Positions 31,494 through 39,111 of a stretch of 51,986 nt of DNA are shown in pieces (the first letter of the stretch is position 1; every line of letters starts with the position of its first letter). The notes beneath the pieces are model-generated. The model saw only the letters and a list, made by a program, of their open reading frames with translations. It did not search any database and had not been told where the DNA came from. Location: the IMG/VR virus record IMGVR_UViG_3300036766_001779, positions 1-51,986 of that record; one strand, written 5' to 3'. The stretch is from a virus. The translations under genes were made by a program, and so were the position numbers.

Positions 31494-31881
31494 TGCTGTT
31501 CTCCTGCTGTAAGAACACGATGCCTTCAAATTCATCGTCTTCGCCAACACTGACTAAGACGTGTGGAACTTCGTAGTGGTCCATAACTCTGGCCGCTAAC
31601 ATTTCTGCAATCATCTCGCACGAACGAAAACAAAAATCAATTGTGTGATTTTTGGGCGAGCGACCGTATTCTTCGTACACCTTGTCCTGACAGAAAAGTT
31701 TCAGCTGCGTGAATTCAGTTTGACGGTCGGAGTCCACAACAGGAACTCGCACACGAAAATGAAACGTATGGCGATGTGTTGAGGCCAGAAATTTGACGTC
31801 TTCTGGAGCAGCCGGCCACTTGTGAAAGCCCACAATCTGAAAACGTACTTCGACCCATTTGCTTACTTTAAAGGTCATCAT
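31465..31881 (-). CDS. QueD-like (T-fold, 6-pyruvoyltetrahydropterin synthase-type) protein
   Basis: The protein has 138 residues. GFHKWPAAP (H20) and STHRHTFHFRV (H36, H38) give a zinc triad like that of QueD/PTPS proteins, and RSCEMIAEMLA and SVGEDDEFEGI suit the C-terminal half. The catalytic Cys of QueD seems absent. A true QueD is at 35339, so this may act on another pterin or on the deazaguanine base. The 7-carboxy-7-deazaguanine decarboxylase role is one candidate that I cannot confirm from sequence. It lies directly downstream of dpdA. Confidence 0.65.
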   Translation of the reverse strand: MMTFKVSKWVEVRFQIVGFHKWPAAPEDVKFLASTHRHTFHFRVRVPVVDSDRQTEFTQLKLFCQDKVYEEYGRSPKNHTIDFCFRSCEMIAEMLAARVMDHYEVPHVLVSVGEDDEFEGIVFLQQENSNEKTQVSAT

Positions 31882-31883
31882 TG

Positions 31884-32714
31884 TTATTCTCTCCTTGCAT
31901 CCGCCTGTGCAGCATAGTTCTGCAGCACATCAATGTTTTGTTGTATGAGTCCGCCAAACAGCTCGTTCGGAAGTTCGGCTTGGAAATCGACCGACTTTTT
32001 TATTTTGCCTTGCAGTAAAAGGCCACTCGTATACCCAATGCCGTTCCAGCCGTGCCAGACGGGCGACGATGTATCAAGGCTGTAGGCCGACCAGTAATAT
32101 TGAATCAAATCAATCCGAGACCCCAGCCCTAAGCAGTGGATTCGGCGAGAAAACACGTCGTGTGTTTTCAACCATTTCTGCAGCTCCATCATAACAAAGT
32201 TGCGGCATATTTCAGGCTCGTCTGAACCCACAATATGGCGTACAGCATTAGGAGCCGATAGAATGCTGACGGCAACATACTTCACTTGTGGCAGAGACCG
32301 AAGTGTCGCACTCTCCATCAGCATTTCCCACAGTGCTGAAAAATACTCTTCGACGCAGCCAACTCTCGTTTGTGGCACGACCATCAGTTCGTACTGTGCT
32401 GGAATTTTCTCGGCGAAGGCGTGGCAAGCCTCTCGTGTAATTTCCCACGGCTCGTTTGGGAAATCCGGCGTCACAACACAGCGGGCTTTCACGATTTCCA
32501 TCGCCTTGAGGATTTCGTCTGTCTCACAGGGATGGCCCTGTTCAAACGTACCGTTATCCATTATGATGTATTGGCCCAAGTCGGACATGGTGCGATAGAA
32601 TGCAGCATATTCCTTGTCCTTGAGGATTTCCTGCACGAGACAGAGATGAATGTCGCTCGACTGAGTTGCGTATTTCGTCAAGCCTTTTGTTGGTGTAATG
32701 AGACACAGCCTCAT
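31884..32714 (-). CDS. dpdA: DNA-guanine transglycosylase DpdA
   Basis: The product has 276 residues from ATG 32714, with AAAGGAG upstream. DpdA enzymes are TGT-like barrels that swap guanine in DNA for a free 7-deazaguanine. Motifs seen: YIIMDNGTFEQG (D53), CVVTPDFPNEPW (D84), SILSAPNAVRHIVG, LGLGSRIDL and SLDTSSPVWHGWNGIGY (D214). The short length and absence of the tRNA-TGT zinc site fit phage DpdA. With folE, queD and queE in the same operon it gives post-replicative modification of the phage DNA, which usually blocks host restriction enzymes. It overlaps the previous gene at ATGA. Confidence 0.9.
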   Translation of the reverse strand: MRLCLITPTKGLTKYATQSSDIHLCLVQEILKDKEYAAFYRTMSDLGQYIIMDNGTFEQGHPCETDEILKAMEIVKARCVVTPDFPNEPWEITREACHAFAEKIPAQYELMVVPQTRVGCVEEYFSALWEMLMESATLRSLPQVKYVAVSILSAPNAVRHIVGSDEPEICRNFVMMELQKWLKTHDVFSRRIHCLGLGSRIDLIQYYWSAYSLDTSSPVWHGWNGIGYTSGLLLQGKIKKSVDFQAELPNELFGGLIQQNIDVLQNYAAQADARRE

Positions 32715-33328
32715 CGTTTTGCTCCTTTGTAATGTTGTTGAAGAACAGCAACTAAGGATGCACGTGGTAAACGATACCAGCCTTCGATTTGGGCTTCTTT
32801 TGCTTGCTTGCGAAGGTCGGATAAATTCACACACGTGTAGTCCGTTGTTTGCGACTTTTCCCATACTTCGTGAGCTAAAGCCCACGGTGATTTCGCCTGT
32901 TTAAGGCGTTCTCGCTGCAATTCGGCAACCTTTATTGCAGCAGGTCCTTTACGCACGCATTCACCGAGCAAAACTCTCGCTCTGTCGTAAATTACATGCA
33001 AATTCGGCGCCTTGCGCGCATTGTTAAATTTGAGCAAGTCTTTGCCCAGTTTGTCCAAGTAAACACAGGCTTTTATCGCAAGGTCCGAATCCGTTAGGAA
33101 TTCGCTGTGACAGCGAAGGCCGGTTCCACGATGGACAACCATATAGCCTTTTGTGTGCTTGTCGTCAAGCTCGATTTCCCGCACACCCCAGAACTTGCCT
33201 ACAACATACACGAGTTCCTTGCAGAGCCAGCTTTCGCAGAACTGTGGTAATCGCCAGCTTTCCATAGTGGCGATAGGATAGCTCTTTAGCGGCTTCAACT
33301 TCGTGATAATTTTCTTTTTGACGGCCAT
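32711..33328 (-). CDS. Unknown protein of the deazaguanine operon, C-terminal SAP/Rho-N-like helix pair
   Basis: The protein has 205 residues. I do not recognise the body (FWGVREIELDDKHTKGYMVV, then CHSEFLTDSDLAIKACVYLDKL). The last 45 residues, VNLSDLRKQAKEAQIEGWYRL followed by PRASLVAVLQQHY, match the short helix-loop-helix of SAP or Rho N-terminal DNA-binding modules. The gene is sandwiched between folE and dpdA, with start codon overlap to dpdA, so it likely helps the modification pathway, for instance by targeting. AAAGGAG lies 6 nt before ATG 33328. Confidence 0.65.
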   Translation of the reverse strand: MAVKKKIITKLKPLKSYPIATMESWRLPQFCESWLCKELVYVVGKFWGVREIELDDKHTKGYMVVHRGTGLRCHSEFLTDSDLAIKACVYLDKLGKDLLKFNNARKAPNLHVIYDRARVLLGECVRKGPAAIKVAELQRERLKQAKSPWALAHEVWEKSQTTDYTCVNLSDLRKQAKEAQIEGWYRLPRASLVAVLQQHYKGAKR

Positions 33329-33348
33329 TTTTAGCTCCTTTCTGACGA

Positions 33349-33942
33349 TTATGAATGTTGAACGGTTTGCAAGAATTCATCTCTCCATCTGCCATTGCTG
33401 TCGTGAAATACTCCAGTCATAATGGTCGTAATCATCTGACTTGTTGGCTTGTTTGCTCCACGACAAGCAATACATCCGTGTGAACCTTTAATATAAACAG
33501 CTACACCGGCCGGTTCCAACAGTTGTTGGATTCCGTCAGCCACTTGCTTTGCCAAACGTTCCTGCAGTTGAGGTCGTGCAGCGTAGTAATCCAGAAGTCG
33601 GGCCAGCTTTGAAATTCCGATGAGCTTGTCTTTCGGTACGTATGCAATTGTTGCTGTGCCAACAAACGGAAGAAAATGATGACTGCAAATTGACACATAT
33701 TGAATGTCTGTCAGCATCACCATCTCATTGTATTCTTCGATGTTTGGAAAAGTTGTCAGCTGCGGAGGAGTCTTTTCACCGATTGTACCGGGCAGTCCAC
33801 GAAAAAAGTCTATGTACATATTTGTGATTCGCTTGGGTGTATCTTTTAAGTCAGGCGATTCTAAATCTAAGCCTAGCGCTTCCAAAAACGTGTGCATCGC
33901 TGCGATGGCTTTTATCTTATTTTCCAAGCATAAGTCGCTCAT
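33349..33942 (-). CDS. folE: GTP cyclohydrolase I (FolE)
   Basis: The protein has 197 residues. It converts GTP to dihydroneopterin triphosphate, the first step of 7-deazaguanine and folate synthesis. The zinc site is seen as SICSHHFLPF (C86, H89) with C157 in HGCIACRGA. DTPKRI and VYIKGSHGCIACRG are family motifs. The last segment SNGRWRDEFLQ is typical. The gene overlaps the end of the phosphoribosyltransferase gene by 26 nt. Confident as a family call; the role in modification follows from operon context. Confidence 0.94.
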   Translation of the reverse strand: MSDLCLENKIKAIAAMHTFLEALGLDLESPDLKDTPKRITNMYIDFFRGLPGTIGEKTPPQLTTFPNIEEYNEMVMLTDIQYVSICSHHFLPFVGTATIAYVPKDKLIGISKLARLLDYYAARPQLQERLAKQVADGIQQLLEPAGVAVYIKGSHGCIACRGANKPTSQMITTIMTGVFHDSNGRWRDEFLQTVQHS

Positions 33943-34384
33943 GTTCTAACTCCTTGTCCACGCTTTCGTACGGGAATATCAACCACGAATTGTAGTTGTC
34001 CAACATTTGTCCAACTGTGACAGACAAATCAATGTCGCTGTAGTGATTCAACACTTTTGTAACACCGAGCTTTTTTCCTATGACTGAAGCAATGTATCGA
34101 ACTTTGTGATTTCGCAGCGGATATTTTATAAGTGTTCCACCAGTGTCAATTATATCATCGACAAGTAAGCTGCAACTTAGGTCCTTTTTTTGTGTTGCAT
34201 ATCGTGTAAAAATGCTGCAAAAAGGCTTGTCTAGCAAATGACTCAACATCACAGCTGGAATAATTCCTCCTCTCGGTATGCCATAAATTCGCTTAATGTT
34301 ATTGAACCACGGCATACGAATAAGCTCGTGTGCGAGACTTTTCACAATATCAGTGTATTCAGTCCACGTTATTAAACGCGCCAT
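33917..34384 (-). CDS. Purine-type phosphoribosyltransferase in the deazaguanine operon
   Basis: The protein has 155 residues. The PRPP loop is LLVDDIIDTGGT at about 73-84, and GIPRGGIIPAVML at 35-47 is the usual N-terminal pyrophosphate loop. It fits the hypoxanthine/xanthine phosphoribosyltransferase superfamily. Its place between queE and folE suggests it handles a purine or 7-deazapurine base, either salvage of GTP for FolE or side use of the modified base. The substrate cannot be read from sequence. Confidence 0.85.
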   Translation of the reverse strand: MARLITWTEYTDIVKSLAHELIRMPWFNNIKRIYGIPRGGIIPAVMLSHLLDKPFCSIFTRYATQKKDLSCSLLVDDIIDTGGTLIKYPLRNHKVRYIASVIGKKLGVTKVLNHYSDIDLSVTVGQMLDNYNSWLIFPYESVDKELEHERLMLGK

Positions 34385-34385
34385 G

Positions 34386-35147
34386 TTACTGAACTCCCAA
34401 CAAACGATGCAGCTGATTTGTGATATGAAATTGCTTCAAAATTGGATACTTTCGCATAGCGTTGTACACAACACGAATAAGAGCTGTGTGCCGTGCGAGA
34501 ATATCGAGTTGTCTGTCTTCCTGCAGCGATAATGTCTGTAGCACTAATGACCAGTTTTTGTTTGCGTCGAGATGTTCCTGCACAGCTACTGTTATGAGCA
34601 GAATTTCTTTTAAGTCTTTTTCAAACGAATCTGGATGCACAACAAATTTGATTTGTCCTGCTGTCGGCATTGCTAATAACCATAAAAGTCGTCTCATAAA
34701 AGGCACGTCATCACTCATATCAATTTTTTTCTCCGGCTTCATTGACGACAGCTTTGGAGACACTGACCAAAAATTGATGTCGTGACTGTCGGATAAATGT
34801 GCAAACTCGTCATAGTTGTTGTCATCTGGCAGCGAAGTTTCAATATGAATTTGTGAATCTGGGATATTCTCCAGTTCGGCAATCAGCCAATGCACTTGCT
34901 GTATGTGCATATTGTCGAGCGGCTCACCGCCCGTAATTACGTAGTTGTGCGTAATGGACTTTTTTAGCAACGTCTCTATCAGTTCCTTCATTGGAACATC
35001 GTTCGTAGTTTTAAACTGCCACGAACGCTTTGTGTCACATTCCGCACAATGTCGAGAACAGCCCTGCACCCGAATAAACGATACTGGAAGGCCAGCTTTT
35101 ATGCCTTCACCTTGAACTGTATCAAAAATGAGTTCGTTAATGTGCAC
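34386..35147 (-). CDS. queE: 7-carboxy-7-deazaguanine synthase (QueE, radical SAM)
   Basis: The product has 253 residues from GTG 35147, chosen because AAAGGA lies 6 nt before it and the product then begins MHINELIFDTVQGEG, aligning with known QueE N-termini. The ATG at 35162 has no ribosome site. The radical SAM cluster is C-x3-C-x2-C (CSRHCAEC). TVQGEG and VITGGEPL are further family motifs. QueE turns 6-carboxytetrahydropterin into CDG. Good match in length to QueE. Confidence 0.92.
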   Translation of the reverse strand: MHINELIFDTVQGEGIKAGLPVSFIRVQGCSRHCAECDTKRSWQFKTTNDVPMKELIETLLKKSITHNYVITGGEPLDNMHIQQVHWLIAELENIPDSQIHIETSLPDDNNYDEFAHLSDSHDINFWSVSPKLSSMKPEKKIDMSDDVPFMRRLLWLLAMPTAGQIKFVVHPDSFEKDLKEILLITVAVQEHLDANKNWSLVLQTLSLQEDRQLDILARHTALIRVVYNAMRKYPILKQFHITNQLHRLLGVQ

Positions 35148-35162
35148 AGTAAGTCCTTTCAT

Positions 35163-35338
35163 CTTATGTGACCTTTTTGGTCACTGTTTTGAATTGCCCT
35201 TGTTTCAGGCTCCTCAAACATATCCTGTAGAATCGCTAAATTCGCGTCGCCTTCACGAAATTTGGCGTGTTTGCAGGCTGACCCCGCATTTTATAGGGTT
35301 TGACCGTAAACACGTCAAATTTTCGTTTCTTGACACGG
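35163..35338 (+). ncRNA. Intergenic structured element, copy 3 (IGR-E3)
   Basis: This gap lies between queD and queE, both read on the other strand. On the plus strand it starts with a perfect hairpin GTGACC/GGTCAC, then has GTAGAATCGCTAAATTCGCG, a CGCC/GGCG stem (35248-35251 with 35264-35267), GCAGG...CCCGC and an outer CGTGTTT/AAACACG stem. The order is the same as in copies 1 and 2. Because it runs against the operon, it is unlikely to be an ordinary leader. Confidence 0.55.
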
Positions 35339-35785
35339 TCATTTTGACCTTCTAACTTTTGCCGAACTTGTTTCAGTTTCCCAAACCGTTATGGATTCCA
35401 ATGTTAGATGTGGCTCTCTGGAACGCAACACTTCAAAAGCAATTCCAAACAAACAGTGCGCCACATTTTCCGCCGTCGTATTTGTGTAGTGGTCTGGCAT
35501 TATATGAAGTCGTTGTTTGTTGTCCAAACAGAATGCTATGAGTTTGCTGTCGTTGGACGTTGCGAGCACTGCGTGGTCCATTGTTCCTACAACGAATTCG
35601 GCCAAATATTCTTTCAGCAGAGCGAAGTCCACAAGCATTCCGATTACGTTGGCTTCGCCGCTAATCTCAATCTCGCACGAGTATGTATGTCCGTGCAGAT
35701 TGGCGCAGATGCCGCGATAGCCGTTTATCAGCCGATGCGCCATATGCCAGCTGAAACGTTTTTTGATTGTTGTGCGTGTGCTCAT
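35339..35785 (-). CDS. queD: 6-carboxy-5,6,7,8-tetrahydropterin synthase (QueD)
   Basis: The protein has 148 residues. Zinc ligands are H17 (FSWHMAHRL) and H31/H33 (NLHGHTY). Cys27 is the catalytic Cys in ICANLHGH. DHAVL (D70, H71) and TTAENVA follow the family pattern. It makes the substrate of QueE from FolE's product. ATG 35785 overlaps the stop of the upstream gene, so translation is probably coupled. The repeated element separates it from queE. Confidence 0.93.
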   Translation of the reverse strand: MSTRTTIKKRFSWHMAHRLINGYRGICANLHGHTYSCEIEISGEANVIGMLVDFALLKEYLAEFVVGTMDHAVLATSNDSKLIAFCLDNKQRLHIMPDHYTNTTAENVAHCLFGIAFEVLRSREPHLTLESITVWETETSSAKVRRSK

Positions 35786-36150
35786 TTTGAATCCTTTGTT
35801 AGCGGATTGAGAAATCCAATGTAATTCATTCCGTCGCGAAGATTATCGAGAATCTTTTCGTTTACCCCAGCCTTTTGGATGGTATTCGACGGAATTTCGC
35901 AGTCAAGCCCTTCGTTAAACCGTACGAGCTTGCCCATCAAGAAAATTACGCAGCAGTCGTATGCCGACAAATTCTTCTTCGTAATGGCCGACGCTGCAGT
36001 CGCAACTTGCGTAAAAAAGGTTGTTGCGTCACCGTAGTCCTGTTCTCGCTCGGACAAAATCGCTGCTGCTTGGTCATGCAAATCGAGAACCTGCGTCGAC
36101 GGCGACTTGTCCTCCACTCGACTCGAACCCTTAAAGTCCTTCATTCCCAT
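35782..36150 (-). CDS. DUF6378-like phage protein
   Basis: The product has 122 residues from ATG 36150, with AAAAGGAG upstream. LSEREQDYGDATTFFTQ followed by CVIFLMGKLVRF and DNLRDGMNYIGFL is the pattern of a phage family of all-helical proteins (I believe DUF6378) with an R...YG start and an M-x-K-x-x-R centre, distantly like MazG-type helical bundles. The function is unknown. It links the replication genes to queD by an ATGA overlap. Confidence 0.75.
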   Translation of the reverse strand: MGMKDFKGSSRVEDKSPSTQVLDLHDQAAAILSEREQDYGDATTFFTQVATAASAITKKNLSAYDCCVIFLMGKLVRFNEGLDCEIPSNTIQKAGVNEKILDNLRDGMNYIGFLNPLTKDSK

Positions 36151-36163
36151 GACGGTGCTCCTT

Positions 36164-39037
36164 TTATTCACTAAACGTATTTCTTGGCAATCCGTGCTTG
36201 AGATAATGTTCACGGCGTTGCTTCAAGTACTCGATGAATGACGGTTTCTTTCGATAGCCGATGTGATTCTTTATGATGGCTCGCTGCTGTACAAGTGTGC
36301 CTGCAATAGCTTTTGCACGGTCTTTGTCTACACCAGCATAATCCGAAATATCCATCACAGTGATGGACTCGTGTTCCAGACATCCTTCAACGAAGTCTAA
36401 TGCCTGCTTTTCCAAGCTATCAAAAAGCTTATTTAACTCTGACGGACGTTTCAATGTCTTACGGTCGAGAACTGTGCGACTAAACGATTCGTACGACAAA
36501 CAAGTCTTTGTGTAGAGCTCGTTAATAAAGTTCACTGCAGCATCAACGTGGCATTTGTCAACAAACACCTTTTCACCACTTTCGATGCAGGAGAATACTC
36601 GCACAGCCACAGCTACTGCAGTGCGAGCAATTTTCACTCGGGCATTTTCTGTCTGCATTAAAGGAATTACAGACGTGTACTTACGAGCCATTGCTTGAGC
36701 TGCTTCAAGAATCGCTATTTTGGCGTCCGATGCGAACAGTATTTGTTCTAGCTTACGGCTCCAGCACCACAGAATTAATTTACGGCACAATTCAGACGTA
36801 TAGGGTGTTTTTTCAGGCTTGCGGAACAGACTGTTGATAACAGAGCTATCCACTTCGTCTGTTGCAACTGCAACTGCGTAATCAAAACGAGCAACGTCTT
36901 CCGTTTTTCCCACGAGTTCAACAATTGCTTCAACGCCTGTTGTGTATGTGTTCATTGGCTGACCGGAACGCGGATTTGCGAGCCAAAGTAAACGAGTGCG
37001 AGCAGTTGTTCGCTCTGTTTGTATCTTTGTTATTTCAGCAATTCCTTCAGAACGAACTCGGCTTAGACGTTCCCAGTCGGACAAAGTCAACGATGAAGCT
37101 TCGTCGACAATCAGCAGTCGTCTGTCATTCAATGGGATTTTTCCCCACGTAATGGCCCATCGTCTGTCGCTGAATTGCTGCATTCCTCCAACGAGCCCAG
37201 CAAACGTCGCATTCTCGCCGCCAACGATTTCACCCAAGTTGTAATAGCGGACGAGTCCCTCTGCTACATATCCTTTGCCTGTACGAGTGTCCCCGAGCAC
37301 AAGTACGTCTAAATAGCCTTTCATCACTCTCTCGCCGTTAAACTTAAAGCTGAGTACGCTGTGAAAAACAAGGTCAATAGCTTGATGCAGCAGAGGACGT
37401 TCAAAAATTCGTGTCGCATTATGAGCGTGGTGCTCGTAAATATCGTCGAGCTTCTTCTGCACTGTTTGGCCTTCTGTGGGTCGAAAAATTTTGAGTTCTT
37501 TTACGACATCGGGCGTAATTTCGAACGCGTCAATGGACGACTGTGTGGGTTCAGCCGATGTAAGTATGTGAGTTGCGAGCTGACTCTTTGGCTCTGGCAC
37601 AGTGAAGCCTTTAAACTCGTACGCTCTGTTCGAAAGAATGCCGTGTCCGATGTGATAGCCCGTTACAGACGAATAAGCCTGAATGACTGCGTGGTCAACT
37701 TCCGGTGTCATTTGAATTCGTTCGACGTTAAAGGATTCTTTCGTCTGAAAGGACACCTTACAAGTTTTTGGAATGCCCGCACGGCCGCGGATTGTTGCTT
37801 TTAGTGCGCTGTCGTTGCAGTTGATAAACTGCAGCACTTCTTTTGGGTCATCGTCCAGACGATAGTCCATTTCATAGTTTTTTGCAGCTAATGGGCAATG
37901 CAAACAAGTTTCAAGGCCTCTGTCGTCTTTGCAGCATATATGAACAAGACTCGGCGGTAGAAACGGTGCCAAGTCCTTGCCAGATACGAGACATTTCATT
38001 TTAATTTTTTTATTACAAAACACTGCTAACGACGCCTCATTTAACGTTACTTCGTGTTCATAGTCTTTGTCATCCTTCAAGGTCTTTTGAATTTCTGCAT
38101 TATTAAGTTCCACAATTTGTGCTGTATCGATTAGCTGTTGAAAGTCGTTCGCAGTATGCTTATGTACAGCGAAGTAATCTGTCAAGTCACCGCCGATTTC
38201 TTGCAGTGGCAATTTAACAATTTTAATTTGCTGTGCAATTCCACTTAGTAATGCAGCCCTTTTACGAGCACATTTCTGTCCTGCGTCTGTGTAATCATTT
38301 ACATCGAAACAGATTATCACGTCGTGATTTCGCAGCAGTTCATTCCACTCGTTATTCCACGAGCCAACTCCTGCAGTGGATGTTAATGCAGGAAATCCCA
38401 TCTGTGCTGTAACAATGGCGTCCATTTCACCTTCGCAGAGCACAATTTGGCGACTCAACAAATTCTCAACGGGAAAAAGCCGTTTTGAGCCGTAACCCTT
38501 CTCGTATGGCAGCATTTTTACTGCTTGTGTTTTTGTCCAGTCGTAACGGCGTATATTTACGCACAAATCGAATTCATCATAAATTGGAATTGTAATACGT
38601 TTGTTGTCAAAACCAAGTTCGAATCGCTCCACACTCTGTTTGTTGATACCACGTGCTGTTTTGAGCCAATTTAGCACTTTGGGTGAATGCAGCAAATTAG
38701 CGTGAAAGCCCTCAACGACGGATGCAGATATTGTTTTTGTTACGAAATTCGAGTAAATATCCAGCATTGAATTAACAAATGACAGCTTTTTATACTTCTC
38801 GTTGAACTGAATTACTGTTGTGCCTGAAACACCGCAGTGGCCTGAGTGACAATAAAATTCGCCATTCTTTGAAATTGACATTGACTTGTGAGCAGAGCCT
38901 TCATCGTCATGGAACGGACACCAAACATTTGTTTCTCCGTGCGGATTATGTATGTAACTATCCCCGAAAATTTCCCTGTAGTAGTCTGCAGGCTTCACAT
39001 TTTCGAGAATCATTTGTTTCAATTTCACTGTATTCAT
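36164..39037 (-). CDS. Primase fused to MCM-like AAA+ replicative helicase
   Basis: The protein has 957 residues. Residues 38-70 hold a CHC2-type primase zinc finger (C40, H43, C63, C68). Near 197-250 lies a TOPRIM core, with E202 in VLCEGEMDAI and the acidic ICFDVNDYTDAG. Residues 340-480 contain a second Cys cluster (C368, C369, C378, C381) like the zinc-bearing OB fold of MCM. The AAA+ part has Walker A GDTRTGKG (582-589), Walker B LLIVDEAS (641-648) and TRLLWLANP as sensor 1. It unwinds DNA and makes primers. Phage primase-helicases normally carry a DnaB-type motor instead. Confidence 0.85.
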   Translation of the reverse strand: MNTVKLKQMILENVKPADYYREIFGDSYIHNPHGETNVWCPFHDDEGSAHKSMSISKNGEFYCHSGHCGVSGTTVIQFNEKYKKLSFVNSMLDIYSNFVTKTISASVVEGFHANLLHSPKVLNWLKTARGINKQSVERFELGFDNKRITIPIYDEFDLCVNIRRYDWTKTQAVKMLPYEKGYGSKRLFPVENLLSRQIVLCEGEMDAIVTAQMGFPALTSTAGVGSWNNEWNELLRNHDVIICFDVNDYTDAGQKCARKRAALLSGIAQQIKIVKLPLQEIGGDLTDYFAVHKHTANDFQQLIDTAQIVELNNAEIQKTLKDDKDYEHEVTLNEASLAVFCNKKIKMKCLVSGKDLAPFLPPSLVHICCKDDRGLETCLHCPLAAKNYEMDYRLDDDPKEVLQFINCNDSALKATIRGRAGIPKTCKVSFQTKESFNVERIQMTPEVDHAVIQAYSSVTGYHIGHGILSNRAYEFKGFTVPEPKSQLATHILTSAEPTQSSIDAFEITPDVVKELKIFRPTEGQTVQKKLDDIYEHHAHNATRIFERPLLHQAIDLVFHSVLSFKFNGERVMKGYLDVLVLGDTRTGKGYVAEGLVRYYNLGEIVGGENATFAGLVGGMQQFSDRRWAITWGKIPLNDRRLLIVDEASSLTLSDWERLSRVRSEGIAEITKIQTERTTARTRLLWLANPRSGQPMNTYTTGVEAIVELVGKTEDVARFDYAVAVATDEVDSSVINSLFRKPEKTPYTSELCRKLILWCWSRKLEQILFASDAKIAILEAAQAMARKYTSVIPLMQTENARVKIARTAVAVAVRVFSCIESGEKVFVDKCHVDAAVNFINELYTKTCLSYESFSRTVLDRKTLKRPSELNKLFDSLEKQALDFVEGCLEHESITVMDISDYAGVDKDRAKAIAGTLVQQRAIIKNHIGYRKKPSFIEYLKQRREHYLKHGLPRNTFSE

Positions 39038-39053
39038 GTGAGGAGCCTTTGTG

Positions 39054-39098
39054 CGACAAACAAAGAGGGCCGACTCGGTGCGCTGCCGAGCCGACCCT
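39054..39098 (-). terminator. Rho-independent terminator or attenuator before the primase-helicase gene
   Basis: On the minus strand a 13-bp stem AGGGTCGGCTCGG/CCGAGTCGGCCCT (39098-39086 with 39078-39066, two G-U pairs) is followed by CTTTGTTTG. It lies after the SSB-like gene and could cut transcription into the primase gene. Confidence 0.7.
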
Positions 39099-39111
39099 AC
39101 TGAACGAGCGA

